Notes: generated by a model from the letters alone, not told the origin. A DNA stretch of 64,000 nt from Liolophura sinensis (GCF_032854445.1 NC_088306.1:30787764-30851763); one strand, 5' to 3'; counted from the stretch's first letter, positions 11,901 to 26,900 are shown. Numbers and translations: made by a program.

Positions 11901-14900
11901 GCAGTGGCCACCCATAGTACACAGATAGCCAATCACAGGGCTGTAATGACCACCCATAGTACAGATAGCCAATCACAGGGTTGTATTGACCACCCATAGT
12001 ACACAGATAGCCAATCACAGGGTTGCAGTGGCCACCCATACTACACAGATAGCCAATCACAGGGTTGCAATGGTCACCCATAGTACACAGATAGCCACTC
12101 ACAGGGTTGTAGTGGCCACCAATAGTACACAGATAGCCAATCATAGGGTAGCAGCGACCACCCATAGTACACAGATAGCCAATCACTGGGTTGTATTGAC
12201 CACCCATAGTACACAGATAGCCAATCACAGGGTTGCAGTGGCCACCCATAGTAAACAGATAGCCAATCACAGGGTTGTAGCGGCCACCCATAGTACACAG
12301 ATAGCCAATCACAGGGTTGTAGCGGCCACCCATAGTACACAGATAGCCAATCACAGGATTGTAGTGGCCACCCGTAGTACGCAGATAGCCAATCACAGGG
12401 TTGTAGTGGCCACCAATAGTACACACATAGCCAATCACAGGGTTCCAGTGGCCACCCATAGTACACAGATAGCCAATCACAGGGTTGTAGCGGCCACCCA
12501 TAGTACACAGATAGCCAATCACAGGGTTGTAGCGGCCACCCATAATACACAGATAGCCAATCACAGGATTGTAGTGACCACCCGTAGTACACAGATAGCC
12601 AATCACAGGGTTGTAGTGGCCACCAATAATACACAGATAGCCAATCACAGGGTTGTATTGACCACCAATAGTACACAGATAGCCAATCACAGGGCTGTAA
12701 TGACCGCCCATAGTACAGATAGCCAATCACAGGGTAGCAGTGGCCACCCATAGTACACAGATAGCCAATCACAGGGTTGCAGTGGCCACCCATAGTACAC
12801 AAATAGCCAATCACAGGGCTGCAGTGGCCACCCATACTACACAGATAGCCAATCACAGGGCTGTATTGACCACCCATAGTACACAGATAGCCAATCACAG
12901 GGTTGTAGTGGCCACCAATAGTACACAGATAGCCAATCACAGGGTTGTATTGACCACCCATAGTACACAGATAGCCAATCACAGGGTTGTAGCGGCCACC
13001 CATAGTACACAGATAGCCAATCACAGGGTTGTAGCGGCCACCCACAGTACACAGATAGCCAATCACAGGATTGTAGTGACCACCCGTAGTACACAGATAG
13101 CCAATCACAGGGTTGTAGTGGCCACCAATAGTACACAGATAGCCAATCATAGGGTTGCAGTGGCCACCAATAGTACACATATAGCCAATCACTGGGTTGT
13201 ATTGACCACCCATAGTACACAGATAGCCAATCACAGGGTTGTAGTGGCCACCAATAGTAGACAGATAGCCAATCATAGGGTTGCAGTGGCCACCAATAGT
13301 ACACAGATAGCCAATCACTGGGTTGTACTGACCACCAATAGTACACAGATAGCCAATCACAGGGTTGCAGTGGCCACCCATACTACACAGATAGCCAATC
13401 ACAGGGCTGTAGTGACCACCAATAGTACACAGATAGCCAATCACAGGGTTGTATTGACCACCCATAGTACACAGATAGCCAATCACAGGGTTGCAGTGGC
13501 CACCCATAGTACACAGATAGCCAATCACAGGGTTGTAGTGACCACCAATAGTACACAGATAGCCAATCACAGGGTTGCAGTGGCCACCCATAGTACACAG
13601 ATAGCCAATCACTGGGTTGTATTGCCCACCCATAGTACACAGATAGCCAGTCATTGGGTAGCAGTGACCACCCATAGTACACAGATAGCCAATCACTGGG
13701 TTGTATTGCCCACCCATAGTACACAGATAGCCAGTCATAGGGTAGCAGTGACCACCCATATTACCCAGATAGCCAGTCATAGCGTAGCAGTGACCACCCA
13801 TATTACACAGATAGCCAGTCATTGGGTAGCAGTGACCACCCATAGTACACAGATAACCAATCACAGGGTTGTATTGACCACCCATAGTACACAGATAGCC
13901 AATCACAGGGTTGTAAGTGGCCATCCATAGTACATAGATAGCCAATCACAGGGTTGCAGTGGCCATCTATAGTACACAGATAGCCAATCACAGGGTTGCA
14001 GTGGCCATCTATAGTACACAGATAGCCAATCACAGGGTTGCAGTGGCCATCCATAGTGCACAGATAGCCAATCACAGGGTTGCAGTGGCCATCTATAGTA
14101 CACAGATAGCCAATCACAGGGTTGCAGTGGCCATCCATAGTGCACAGATAGCCAATCACAGGGTTGCAGTGGCCATCCATAGTGCACAGATAACCAATCA
14201 CAGGGTTGCAGTGGCCACCCATAGTACACAGATAGCCAATCACAGGGTTGCAGTGGCCATCCATAGTGCACAGATAGCCAATCACAGGGTTGCAGTGGCC
14301 ATCCATAGTGCACAGATAGCCAGTCATCAATAGCGATTTGTATATCAAAGACCAAGGAAATCTTTTACCTCATAGCTCAACATTTTGCTCAGCATGTGTT
14401 TTTGAATGGGGCTGTAGTACTGGCATTTGTCAGCTGTATAAACTTGGGTACTTGTGATGTGTTCAGTTTTAATTATTGAACTAAACAAATTCACTTTCTT
14501 GTTGATGTTTTCAAATATTTTTCCTAGGGGAATATAGAGAAAATCATCGGGCACGCTACGTTGACTGAAGATAGATGTGTGGAGGTTAATGGTCAAAAGT
14601 ATACAGCCCCTCATATATTAATAGCCACAGGGGGGAAACCTGTCTTCCCGGATGTACCAGGTAAGGCTGTATGTTACTGGTTTGTCTGTCTGATCACAGG
14701 AAGCTATTCACAAGCTGGAGCCCGAGAAACATTCAACACCTTGTTGTAACTATTGAAACTAAAATTTCCCTGCTGGTTTTGTGTATCCCTGTAATTAAGA
14801 TGTGTTTAATTAGACTGAGGTCTGAGGTCTGCATGCCATCATGACCTTATGCCGGTGCATCTAAAGCAATTTGAAAGGAGTACGGCCATCAGTCAACTAT

Positions 14901-17900
14901 CCCAGTGCAAAAGGCGAAGATCCAGGGGCCATCAAGGCCCTGGCAGCTTTGGAATGCTGGACACCTGGAGATGCGCTGAAATCATTTCAAAGATTTCACG
15001 CGGATCCTTGTAGCTTGATGTGCTTAATATGCTCATGTGTATGCATGAGGCTTTATTTGTTGGTTGCCATTTAATTAGTTTTATTTTAGTTCTGATTTAT
15101 TTTAAATTTTTTTTTTTTAATTTTTTTAGTTATAGTTTTTTATTGTGGGGGGATAAAAAGTGGTATGACCATGGCTGTTCCAACTGTACTGCTTCCGATG
15201 CCACTGTTATGGCAAGTCAACGAAAAGAAACATTGCCCCCATAACCCACCTATTCATGGAAAGTCTGCATTGTTTTGCTCAACTTAAAGAAGAAAGATAA
15301 AGATGTCTATATTTTGTATAAATTTTCATCATGTTAAACCTTTAATATTTGCAGTTAAATTTTGGAGCCATCGAGACATCCTCAGTTGAGATCATTGACT
15401 TGTGATTGAGGTCGCAAGTTCAAACCTAGCTCCTGCCAAATTGATTGCTGCTTTTTGTCTGGAGGTTTGTCAGGAAATGGTTGACGGTCTTAAGATTGTT
15501 CTGGGTTCTCTCCAGTTTCCTCGTCACAGACATTTATATTTCCTCCAAAGTACATGTGAGGTGTAAAGCAATAATTGGAGTATTCATTTTTCTTCTAGGT
15601 GCAGAACATGGTATATCTAGTGATGGCTTTTTTGAGTTGGAAGAACTTCCCAAGTAAGTTGGGCTGAGTCTATTACTTAAATACTTAAAATTGCATTTTT
15701 AATCAGAGTATTTATGTACATTTCTCTTGAAGCAGCCAGTGTTAAGTTTTTATCCCACACTTCACCGCACATGAACATATATCTGAAGGATGTTATTTTG
15801 GGTCTGTCCAAATATCTGACTTTGGTTTCCGTGCAGAAATTTCTCCAAATATTGTCCATCTGCTTGATTCATATGTAATGAATTCTGTGACTCTGATTGG
15901 TTGGTTTCCACACATTGACAGCTCTAAATATTTCCTGTTATTTGTGTGTGTATGCCTTTTGAAGCTCATTATGTTTATCTGTACATATAAGTGTGTAACT
16001 GTACATATAAGTATGTAACTGCATATACATGTATAAGTGTGTAACTGTACATATAAGTGTGTAACTGTACATATAAGTATGTAACTGCATATACATGTAT
16101 AAGTGTGAAACTGTACATATAAGTGTGTAACTGTACATATAAGTGTGTAACTACATATTAGTGTGTAACTGTATATACATTTATAAGTGTGTAACTGTAC
16201 ATGTAAGTGTGCAACTGTACATATAAGTGTGTAACTGTACATATTAGTGTGTAACTGTATATACATTTATAAGTGTGTAACTGTACATGTAAGTGTGTAA
16301 CTGTACATATAAGTGTGTAACTGTACATATAAGTGTGTAATTGTACATATAAGTGTGTAACTGCACATATAAGTGTGTAACTATATACATGTATAAGTGT
16401 GTAACTGTACATATAAGTGTGTAACTGTACATATAAGTGTGTAACTGTGCATACATGTATAAGTGTGTAACTGTTCATAATTCTTATAAGGGTGTGGGCT
16501 GCAGCATGTTTGAGAAACCAAATACATGGTGTATCATCATTTGTACCACACACAAGTACGACATGTCTGAGTACCAGAAACATGACGTAGCATGACTTGC
16601 ACCACATGCGGGTGTGACATGTTTGAGTACCAGAAACATGATGTAGCATCTCTTACACCATATGTGGGTGCAATATGTTTTAGTACCAGAAACATGACGT
16701 AGCGGGTGCGACATGTTTGAGTACCAGAAACATGATGTAGCATCACTTGTACCACATGTGGGTGCAACGTGTTTGAGTACCAGAAACATGATGTAGCATC
16801 TCTTGTACCACATGTGGGTGTGACATGTTTGAGTACCAGAAACATGACGTAGCATGACTCGCACAGCATGTGGGTGCAACATGTTTGAGTACCAGAAACA
16901 AAATGTACCATCACTCGTGCCACGCGTGGATGCAGCATGTTTGAAAAACCAGAAACATGGTGTAGGATCATTTGTACCACATGCGGGTGCAACATGTTTA
17001 AAAACCAGAAAAATGGTGTAGCATAACTTGTAATACTGGCAGGTGCGACATGTATGAAAAACCAGAAAAATGGTGTAGCATCACATGTACCACATGCAGG
17101 TGCAATGTGTGAGAAACCAGTAACGGGATGTAGCAGCACCTGTACCACATGTGAGTGCGACATGTTTGAGTACCAGAAACATGGTGTAGCATCACTTGTA
17201 CCACATGCTGGTGTGACATGTTTGAGTACCAGAAACATGAGGTAGCATCACTTGTACCAAATGCGGGTGCAACATGTTTGAGTACCAGAAACATGGTGTA
17301 GCATCATTTGTACCGCATGCGGGTGCGACATGTTTGAGTACCAGAAACATGATGAAGCATCACTTGTACCACACATGGGTGTGACATGTTTGAGTACCGG
17401 AAACATGATCTGGCATCACTTGTACCACATGCAGGTGCAACATGTTTGAGTACCAGAAACATGATGTAGCATCTCTTGTACCACATGTGGGTGCAACATT
17501 TTTGAAAAACCAGAAACATGATGTAGCATCACTTGTACCACATGCGGGTGCGACATGTTTGAAAAACCAGAAATGGTGTAGCATCACTTGTGTCACATGC
17601 GGGGGCGACATGTTTGAAATACCAGAAACATGATGTAGCATCATTTGTACCACATGCGGGTGCAACGTGTTTGAGTACCAGAAACATGGTGTAGCATCAC
17701 TTGTACCACATGCGGGTGCAACATGTTTGAAAAACCAAAAACATAGTGTAACATCACTTGTACCACATGCGGGTGCGACATGTTTGAAATACCAGAAACA
17801 TGATGTAGCATCACTTGTACCACATGCGGGTGCAACATGTTTGAAAAACCAGAAACATGATGTAACATCTCTTGTACCACATGTGGGTGCAACATGTTTG

Positions 17901-20900
17901 AGTACCAGAAACATGGTGTAGCATCACTTGTACGACATGCGAGTGCGACATGTTTGAAAAACCAAAAACATAGTGTAACATCACTTGTACCACATGCAGG
18001 TGCAACATGTTTGAAATACCAGAAACATGATGTAGCATCACTTGTACCACATGCGGGTGCAACATGTTTGAAAAACCAGAAACATGATGTAACATCTCTT
18101 GTACCACATGTGGGTGCAACATGTTTGAGTACCAGAAACATGGTGTAGCATCACTTGTACGACATGCGAGTGCGACATGTTTGAAAAACTAAAAACATGG
18201 TGTAGCATCACTTGTACCACATGCAGGTGCGACATGTTTGAGTACCAGAAACATGGTGTAGCATCACTTGTACCACATGCGAGTGCGACATGTTTGAAAA
18301 ACTAAAAACATGGTGTAGCATCATTTGTACCACATGCGGGTGCGACATGTTTGAGTACCAGAAACATGGTGTAGCATCACTTGTACCACATGCGAGTGCG
18401 ACATGTTTGAGTACCAGAAACATGGTGTAGCATCACTTGTACCACATGCGGGTGCGACATGTTTGAGTACCAGAAACATGGTGTAGCATCACTTGTACCA
18501 CATGCGGGTGTGACATGTTTGAGTACCAGAAACATGATGTAGCATCACTTGTACCACCTGCGGGTGCGACATGTTTGAGTACCAGAAACATGGTGTAGCA
18601 TCACTTGTACCACATGTGAGTGCGACATGTTTGAGTACCAGAAACATGGTGTAGCATCACTTGTATCACATGCGGGTGCAACATTTTTGAAAAACCAGAA
18701 ACATGATGTAGCATCACTTGTACCACATGCGGGTGCAACGTGTTTGAGTACCAGAAACATGATCTGGCATCACTTGTACCACATGCAGGTGCGACATGTT
18801 TGAGTACCAGAAACATGATGTAGCATCTCTTGTACCACATGTGGGTGCAACATGTTTGAGTACCAGAAACATGATGTAGCATCACTTGTACCACAGTGGG
18901 CCCATCAACAGAAGCAGCTGCCTATAAGGTTATAGAAATATTTCACATCTGATTGGTTAAAATTAATAACATGACAATGGTTTTGATTTTCTCAATGCGG
19001 ATGATTTTTCTTGCTTTGAACTGCATTGGTATGTAGCATCAAAAGGATAAACCGTTATTGTTTTTTTTTTTCTAACGTCATGTGGAATATTTATTGATGC
19101 CTATGTACATTTAGTGTTGTCTTTTCCTTTAAATGAATGTGGCTGGTTTATGGCCATTAGCTGCCTCACATGTTGTGGAATTTTGTCAGATTTTGTGTGT
19201 GCACTTGTACTACTGACACAGTAAAATTCAAGTCAAATATCAGCTTTATTGATACATAAATTTTGCATACTTTTATTCTCTGAATTGACTCTTTTCTCTC
19301 CAGGAAGGTTGTTGTTGTTGGTGCAGGCTATATAGCAGTGGAGTTGGCTGGGATCTTCAACTCCCTCGGTTCAGACACCAGTATTCTCATCAGATGTGAC
19401 AAGGTGAGAAAGCATTCAAATTGAACATTGTCAACCATGCGCATTGATGTGGGACAGATTAATGGGAGACAACCCTAGTATTATAGTGGCCTAAAAAAAG
19501 TTGTCTCCCTTGCATAGTCTGCATATGTATAAAATTGCTCTCGTGTATCTCATGTTTGAAATAGTAATGCATGGTTTTATAACAGTGTATGTACAATACT
19601 ATGTCTGGTTATAAAATAGTTAGTGACAGTGCTACTCATGGTTATGAAATAGTTGTATGTACAGTACTACATGCAGTAGTAGGGGGAGGGAGGGTTCTGG
19701 CGCATGCCCCCCTTGGTAAATAGAGGCCCCCAGCCCCTATTCCCGGCGAGGTCCAGAAGTTCTAGTATACACACTATAGGTTCTGGCGCACGCCCCCCTT
19801 GGGGCCCTCCCCATAACAAAATAGAGGCCCCCACCCCCCTTTCCCTGCTTTCCCATACCCACCCCCCCAGGCGCCTCCACAGCCAAGGCATACATGCTTA
19901 TTTACAAGTCTCGCCTACACACACACACATTGATATGAGGCGACCTAGTTGGCATTTAATACATAAGGATTATAGTCTATATATGGGCTTGCTGTATTGC
20001 ACAACAGGATGATTCAGATGATTTTCTACACACTATAGGGCTTAAACCACGGATTTTTATAAAAAATAAATGTGACAGCCTTTTTCAGCGTGTCTTGTTT
20101 GATAAGATCCAGTATTTTTAGGAGAATTATTTGGAAATATTTTGTTTATGGTGTTAATGCGGAATAGACTTTCCAATTAAGCCTATGTTTGGTGGGTTGT
20201 GGGATATAGCTCAGTCAGCTGACAGAGGTGGGAAAGGCGCTGTGTGTAAGGGGCGTATTCATATACTACATGTATAAGGGGATGTTTGCTAGCTCAAATC
20301 CGGATTTGGTCTCCTGTATATGTAGTATATGAATGCGTTGCCTGCATATGACGCCGGGCTCTACGCACTTTCAAGGAATCTCTGCAACTTTCGACAGCTT
20401 CGGGGGCAGAGAGACCTTACCAAGGGGTGTTGTAGATGACCCAAAGGTAGTGGGATGTGTCAGCCCCAATTACCCCCCCTAACGGTGGGTCGCTAGCGCA
20501 AAAAATCCGGAGCCCGCCGTTAGGGTGGTGATTAATTGGTAAAAGGCTGAGCTATAAACCGGGCCTTTTGCTTTTTTGGACCATGGGTTTGAACCCCACA
20601 CTGGGCAGAATTTTTTTTTACCCCCGGGCACCAGGCTAGCCAGACACCCGTCCACCTGGACAGGCAATCCAGCCAAAGGGGGTATTTTTGACGGGTAAAA
20701 TTTAGAATCAACAGCCCACAGACCAGTACACTCTTTCAAAGTGTATTAATATTATATGTATGTATACTAGATTGTGAATATTTTTCTAACATGTAAGTTT
20801 ACAAAGTGTATTTATATATGTATTCAGATGACAGAAATGACAGAAATGATGTTTGACTGTGCCCAGAGTTAATTTCTCGACATAGATAGTACATGTATTT

Positions 20901-23900
20901 GAATTGTTTTTTTACAAAGTTTATTTCTACCTACTGTGACTTAGGTGCTCAAAACGTATGGTGCCACTACTCTTTTAGTGAGTGACAGTCACAGATTCAG
21001 TGGTGATAATTTTGCCTGTTCTCAGTCTCAGAGCGATGTATACTGTATTCTGATTTGGTTCCGCTGCATGTGAAGTAGTGTAACAAGTTTCCCCTGGACA
21101 CCTCCCCAGAACATCATTCGGAAAGAGCGTTTTTCAGCTCTTGCCGAGTTAGGTTTTCGGCCGCGATCTATAAGCTGTTTTTTCGTGCTTTCATCGATCT
21201 CTACGGCGTTGAATACCTTACGAGACTTAGCGCGTATCTCCTGCTTCAGATCAGAGTAGTTCTTGAGCTCCTGAACGACTTGCTTGAACTCTACGTCCGA
21301 AATAACACCATCAGATAATGCCGTAGATACCTGCGCATGGATGCTGTTAAGTTTGGCCTCGGCCAAGAGCCGTATATCGTTATGTTTCTTGGCCTTTGCG
21401 TGAAGTCGGCGGCTAACGAATTTTCCGGCGACATTTAAGACACCGCAAGCTATGGCCGCAGCTTCCATAGCCAAGACAGCAGGGGCTGCAATTATTGTTG
21501 TGAGTAGTCCCACACCTGCAACCCCTAGTCCCAAACCGGCCGTTAGCATGGCCGAATCAAGGGCCTCGGCGGCTAAGACACCGCGCCGGTATTTTTTGTA
21601 CAGGGCCCGGCGGAGATCTCGCTCAGATTCAAGCTGCCTCTGTATTTCGCTGATATACTGCAGGCGATGGGCGTGCGCCACACCCTCAGGGTGGTTTTCA
21701 ACCATCGGTGCGTTCGGGGTCAAGGGGTGGTCATCCGTCGGCTCTTCATCCGTGATCGCTGGGTACAGGCGCCCCATATTGCTCGTCCTGTGAATCAATA
21801 ACATCGGTAAACTCTAAATCGTCATCGGGAATACTAACACGAAAGCTGCGAAGGTGTATACCGGACTCTAAATAGATTTTCTCAAGATTGACATCGCCCC
21901 CTGCAAAGACCCGTATATCCTCGAGAGAGCTCCGGATGACTGGGTTGCCCTGGGCCGGTAATTTGATCATAAGTATGAGCTCCTTTCCATTGTGCTCTGC
22001 AGGCCACTTTAGTCTCACCCCGTTAATCAAGGAGGAACGGCGCTGAGAGTCCGCGCCAAGTATGATGTTGAAGATAAGTATAGATCCAGGATTTATTTCT
22101 AACATGGACGTAGATGCGGCGTGCGCTGTAAGAAATTCGGTCTCTACACCATCCTTCGCAACTAGTGCGTAGATACCTGCACCTGGTCTACTACCCCGAG
22201 TTACCCTACAGCCGTTGTTTGGCATCCACGACACGAAATAGGTTCCGGAGTTGAAAACTTTTTTCACTTCGCCACTAGCGCCCCCGAAGATCGGGACCGT
22301 CATCGGGGTCACCTTCAAATCTACAACCCAAGTAGGGTTGCGAGCTCTGGTAAGAACAAAGCGGTCTTCAGAGCGAATCAATGAGAGTTTTTGTTCTTTA
22401 ATCACCTCAGAAGGTGACCTGCGCTCTTGCTCTACAGAGGATGAGACATCTTGAAGGGAAACGTGGCAGGTTCTGCTTGCCCCCCAGCAATCTTTTTGTG
22501 GTGGTACAAGCCATTTTTTAACCTGAAGGCGTAGATTTTACCTTCCTGGCCTTCGAGTTCGAACTTTGCCACATCTGTCAAGTCGGTTAAAGCCAGGCAC
22601 ACAGAGCAGGGGCCGAATGCTTCCACCATACTTATTGTATTTCTAGGGTAGCACTGAGGTACTCTACATTAATATACTTACCGTTTTTGTCTAAAAGTGC
22701 CACGGTCAGGTGTGTTATATAGTCGGTGCGCAAGGCTTTGTACTGTGGGTTGGGAAATGAAACTGTCTTCCTGCAGTTTATCCCTTCACCAGTCACGGCG
22801 ACGGCCTGAAGTAGTGTTGAACCGCCAGCGAAATCTGAGGTTATTCTCACGTTTTCTGAGGTGCTCAGTTCATCCAAATGGACGAAGACTTCTTTGTGTG
22901 GGGCCAAGTTGGGTAGATTTTCACCCTCCATAGTCCCCCCTATGGGCGCAATCCCGTCGGAGAACCCCAAAATGGGGGCAAGCTCTTGGGAGTATTATGA
23001 AGGTATTTCTAGGGAGGGTAAGGACTAAGCGGCCCGTGGCTTCATTCAATCCCAGAGAAATCCCATGCGGGCGGAATATGCCCTTGTCCAGCGTACAGAC
23101 ATTGTAGTAGCCCGTCGGCACTTCAACACGTTCGCCCTCAAGCAAGAAGGTTGGGTAGAATGTTATCTCCCGAAGGGCGGTTTTAAGGCGGCCATCGAGG
23201 TTGTTAAGGGCATGAGGCAGCATGTGCTGTGCCCCATTTAGAATGTCAGTCAATGTGATGAACATTTTAGCCACGATGAACAGCGAGGCTTACAGGCTCA
23301 ATAGAGAGGCCACTTACAAGACCGGGGCATTTCATAGTATCCAAACCCACGCAGAGCAGCTCACGCGATTTGACATCTACATCGATGAAAAGAAGGCCTT
23401 TCAAGTCCAGTTCACAGATGTGTTGGCCAAGTACCGGCTGCCAAAGATAACCAGCAATGACATTGTTCGGGCCTGGAACACCAATCCTGTGCAATTCTGG
23501 CAGAACCAAGTGAACTTCGCGGTCTGGTGCGCAACCACGGGCTGTGGCGTCTCTGCAAAAGACCATCTTCTCGCCCCGACCAACGAATAAGGGCCCTGTA
23601 CACGTTCCATGTGTATTACCAAGTTAGGCGGGTCTTGGAAGAGATCCAGGCCCCCCTGCCGCAAGACAGCGTGAGCGACATTCGAAAACCCCTACGACAA
23701 GAGGGCCTATGAGAGGATTTGTAGGGAGTTCCACGTAGATACGCACACAGACTGGAGGCGCAGTGGGGTGAATAACGGCCTCGGAGTGGCATATTACTAT
23801 GTCACGAGAACGGGCTACAACCCCATTGGCAATGGGGCCTTCGATCCGAGCAGGATGTCGTTCTCTAGAAAGCCTACAGCGCTCCAAGTCGACTACATCG

Positions 23901-26900
23901 AGCAGGACGCCGAGGAGGCTTGGGCGTCGTTCATTGTCGACAAATCCCAAGGATTCACGCAGCCGGGCGTAGAGCGCCTAAACGATTCCATCCGGACATA
24001 TGTGTGGGCTATTCTAGGCGCCCAGGTGCAAACAAGGGCGCGTATTCTAGGCACGGGCACAGTCTTCGACACGCAAAAACAGTTTGCCGCGAACGTTGAA
24101 GACGCTATTTCCTCTCCGATCGACCTTCCGTCTGCTATCAAACACTACCAGGACGTGCTACAGTATGCCGGGAGCGCTGTAGACTTTGTGTATGGCATAG
24201 GCCTATATATGGCCCCCAGCGACATGCTTCTGCAGATCGGCCATGTGGCGAACTACAACAACAAAATCATCATGGCCACAGAGGACCAGAAGCTAGGCGC
24301 CAATGAGGGTGTGAACGCTAAAGTGCCGCCCACTTTGCAGAAGCGCGCACTATCCCACGGGATTGTTGAGCCACAAGAAAGCGTCCCACCACCCACCGCG
24401 CGCGTTCAGCATGTTGCTGCCGCCGGAGGCAAACAAGAACCCCTATTTCCAAAGCAGAAGATCACGATGCGGAGAAGACAGCCATCGTCGTCACTGGGGT
24501 TGGTATCGGCTTACTGCTGCTGTGGACTATGCGTTAAATACTTGCGAACAGCCACGAGCGTTAGGCCATCTACTGCGATGACTAGAGCCCAGACATTATC
24601 GGCCAGCCACCCAGCCGCTTTCGCGAGAAGGTTCAGTAGCCAGGACACGATACTGCCAATAATACCCGGAATCGCAGCGGCAGCCTTCCCAGCCAGCTTG
24701 CCAAGGGCGCGCGCCAGGGACTGGAGATGCTTTTTCACTCATTCTTGAAGACCACGCCCGTCAGATGGAGGTGGCGTTGGCTGGATGCCCCCGCCGGGCC
24801 CGCCAGTCAGCCCCAACTTTATCGCTAGCCCCAGTGGCGAGATATTCATCCCAATTGCCGTGAGAATGGAGACCACGGTTATTCTTTGCTCCTGGAAGAG
24901 GGTGCGGACGCGCTCGGCCAGACTGGAATCCTTGTGTAGGATGCGATCGACCGCTTGATGCGGCGTATTTGCGTGCGCAGGGCTTCGGCCGTTAAAGAGG
25001 CTGCTTCGAGCCGGGCCACCCTCTCGTCCTTGAGATTCCTTATCCGGTCTTCGATCCGGCTTCGGGAGAATTCATCAGGGGCCTCCTCCAACTTCCGTTT
25101 TTCTTTTGCAATGTCCTTATCGAGACTTGACAGCTTGGCGAGGTCATTCACGTGTTCGCCTTCCGAGGTCTGCAGTGCCTTGTCAAGCCCCAGAAGTTCT
25201 CGCATGGGAAGAGGAGGGTCGTTTATCGTTTCAAGAACCCGCCCGACCTCACTATCCGTCAAGCTTGTTTCCAGTGTGTGGACAGCATCAGCGGCCTTTT
25301 TCGCTGGTTGTCTTAAATCTTCTAGCTCCATTGTATCTACTTCGCCGGCCGCGGCAGCGAGTTCTGAACTCTGATTCTGAACTCTGACCGGATGCAATGA
25401 TGGCTGTTTACTTCTTTTCCAGTCCACAAAGCCCAGCCCCCCCTTAACAACATCACCCCCCCCCCCCCCCCCCCCATTTATTGGCGACTGTTGAGAGGGA
25501 TAGCGGTCTACCTGTTCATTTGTTGATGATGTACAGATTGGTGTGGGCTACGAGTCGCAGGTGCCCTTGGACAACCTCAAACTTCTCGTAATCGCGAAAG
25601 ATGGGGTTAAGGCTGGGATCTGCATTCGCCAAGGCATCATAATAATCATTCACGGCGGCCTGCGTCATCTCTTTTTGAAGGTTTCTGACGAGCAGACCCC
25701 CGCTTTGTTGCTTGGAAACATTATTACCTGCAAGGAGAGGGGTCAGATCGTTGTCGATGTTTTTCTCCTCTCTGGCATCGTCTTTGGCGTTGTCCTCTTT
25801 GGCATCTTCGAACGCCGGATTTTCAAAGGTATAGTCTGCCATAATCTTCTTATTGAACATTGCAAGGTATACCTTCAATACACACAATCTATGCATACCG
25901 ACGCAGGCTAAACCCTTTCAGAACACTCCGTAAGCCTCGGGGTGTACAAGGTGTACGGCAGTCCTTGGTTGTCACCAACAACCCGAGTACGATCGACCAG
26001 AATCAACAACTCTTGGTCCGCTTCCCCAACCTCGGCCCAAATGACGTCATTGTGCGCCCGGTACCGTGCGCTTGGCCTTCTCGACCACGATCAATTCATC
26101 CGACCCGAACGCCACAGTGGTCGGGAATCTCGGACGCGCAGTAGTCAAGAAAACCACGATCAGAATCAGCGGGAATGAGGTAATGTCCATCGACGACTCT
26201 GATGTGTTTCATTGCTACGGCGACTTATGGCTGACCAAAAACGGCGGAATGCGGCCTACCAAGGCATCGGCAGCGAAAACATGCTTAAACTTCGAGTCGA
26301 AGCAGAGGACCCAAGTGACGACGATGCTGGAGAAAAGGCCATCGCTCGTGCCTTTGGCAGCCGGTTCCACATCCCGCTAGACTTTGAGCTTCTAGATAGC
26401 CACATGCCATTCTACCAGAGTGCCTTGGCCGACCGACTGGAGTACGAACTGACATTCAACGATTACAGTCGGGTCATCCAGGCAACAGACGATGCCGACG
26501 CGACTGACACCATCGACAACATCAGCCTGGAGTTCGATATGGTCATCGAAGAGGAGCTCGCTAAACAGATCCGCATCCAGTTTGCCGGGGGCGTCTCCAT
26601 TCTGTATGATCGCGTCCTCCGCCACCGAAAGTTTGTGAAGGACAAGTCTGATACTCTCTGGAACATAAACCTGAACACGTCCGCGAGAGCATTGAAGGGC
26701 ATCCTCATGCTGTTCGAGACTAAAGGAACCCCGTGGAATAGGAGGTCGGAATCCTTCTACAACCCGAAGATCACCAAAGTAGAAGTCAGAATAGAAGGGG
26801 TCCCCAATCAGCTGTACAGCCAGGGCATGCGGGCGTACCAGCAGTGGGGCGAGGTCCAGAGGTTCTTCGCCAGCTCAGCCCTACAGAAGCGGGACCCTGA

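Noticed and set aside
11806-14326. CRISPR array
   Set aside because: Units are contiguous with no unique spacers, and the locus is an animal intron.
11824-14355. ORFs of up to 623 codons on both strands in intron 3
   Set aside because: They have an exact 14-residue period from the 42-bp unit, several frames are open at once on both strands, and the repeat lies within a GSR intron. They are a by-product of unit length.
20200-20620. Functional tRNA gene
   Set aside because: A and B box-like motifs are present but no complete cloverleaf with an anticodon arm could be drawn. A SINE remnant is more likely.
20479-20739. 86-residue minus-strand ORF in the Polinton left arm
   Set aside because: It overlaps the tRNA-like segment, has no family resemblance and is not in the usual Polinton gene set as I know it.
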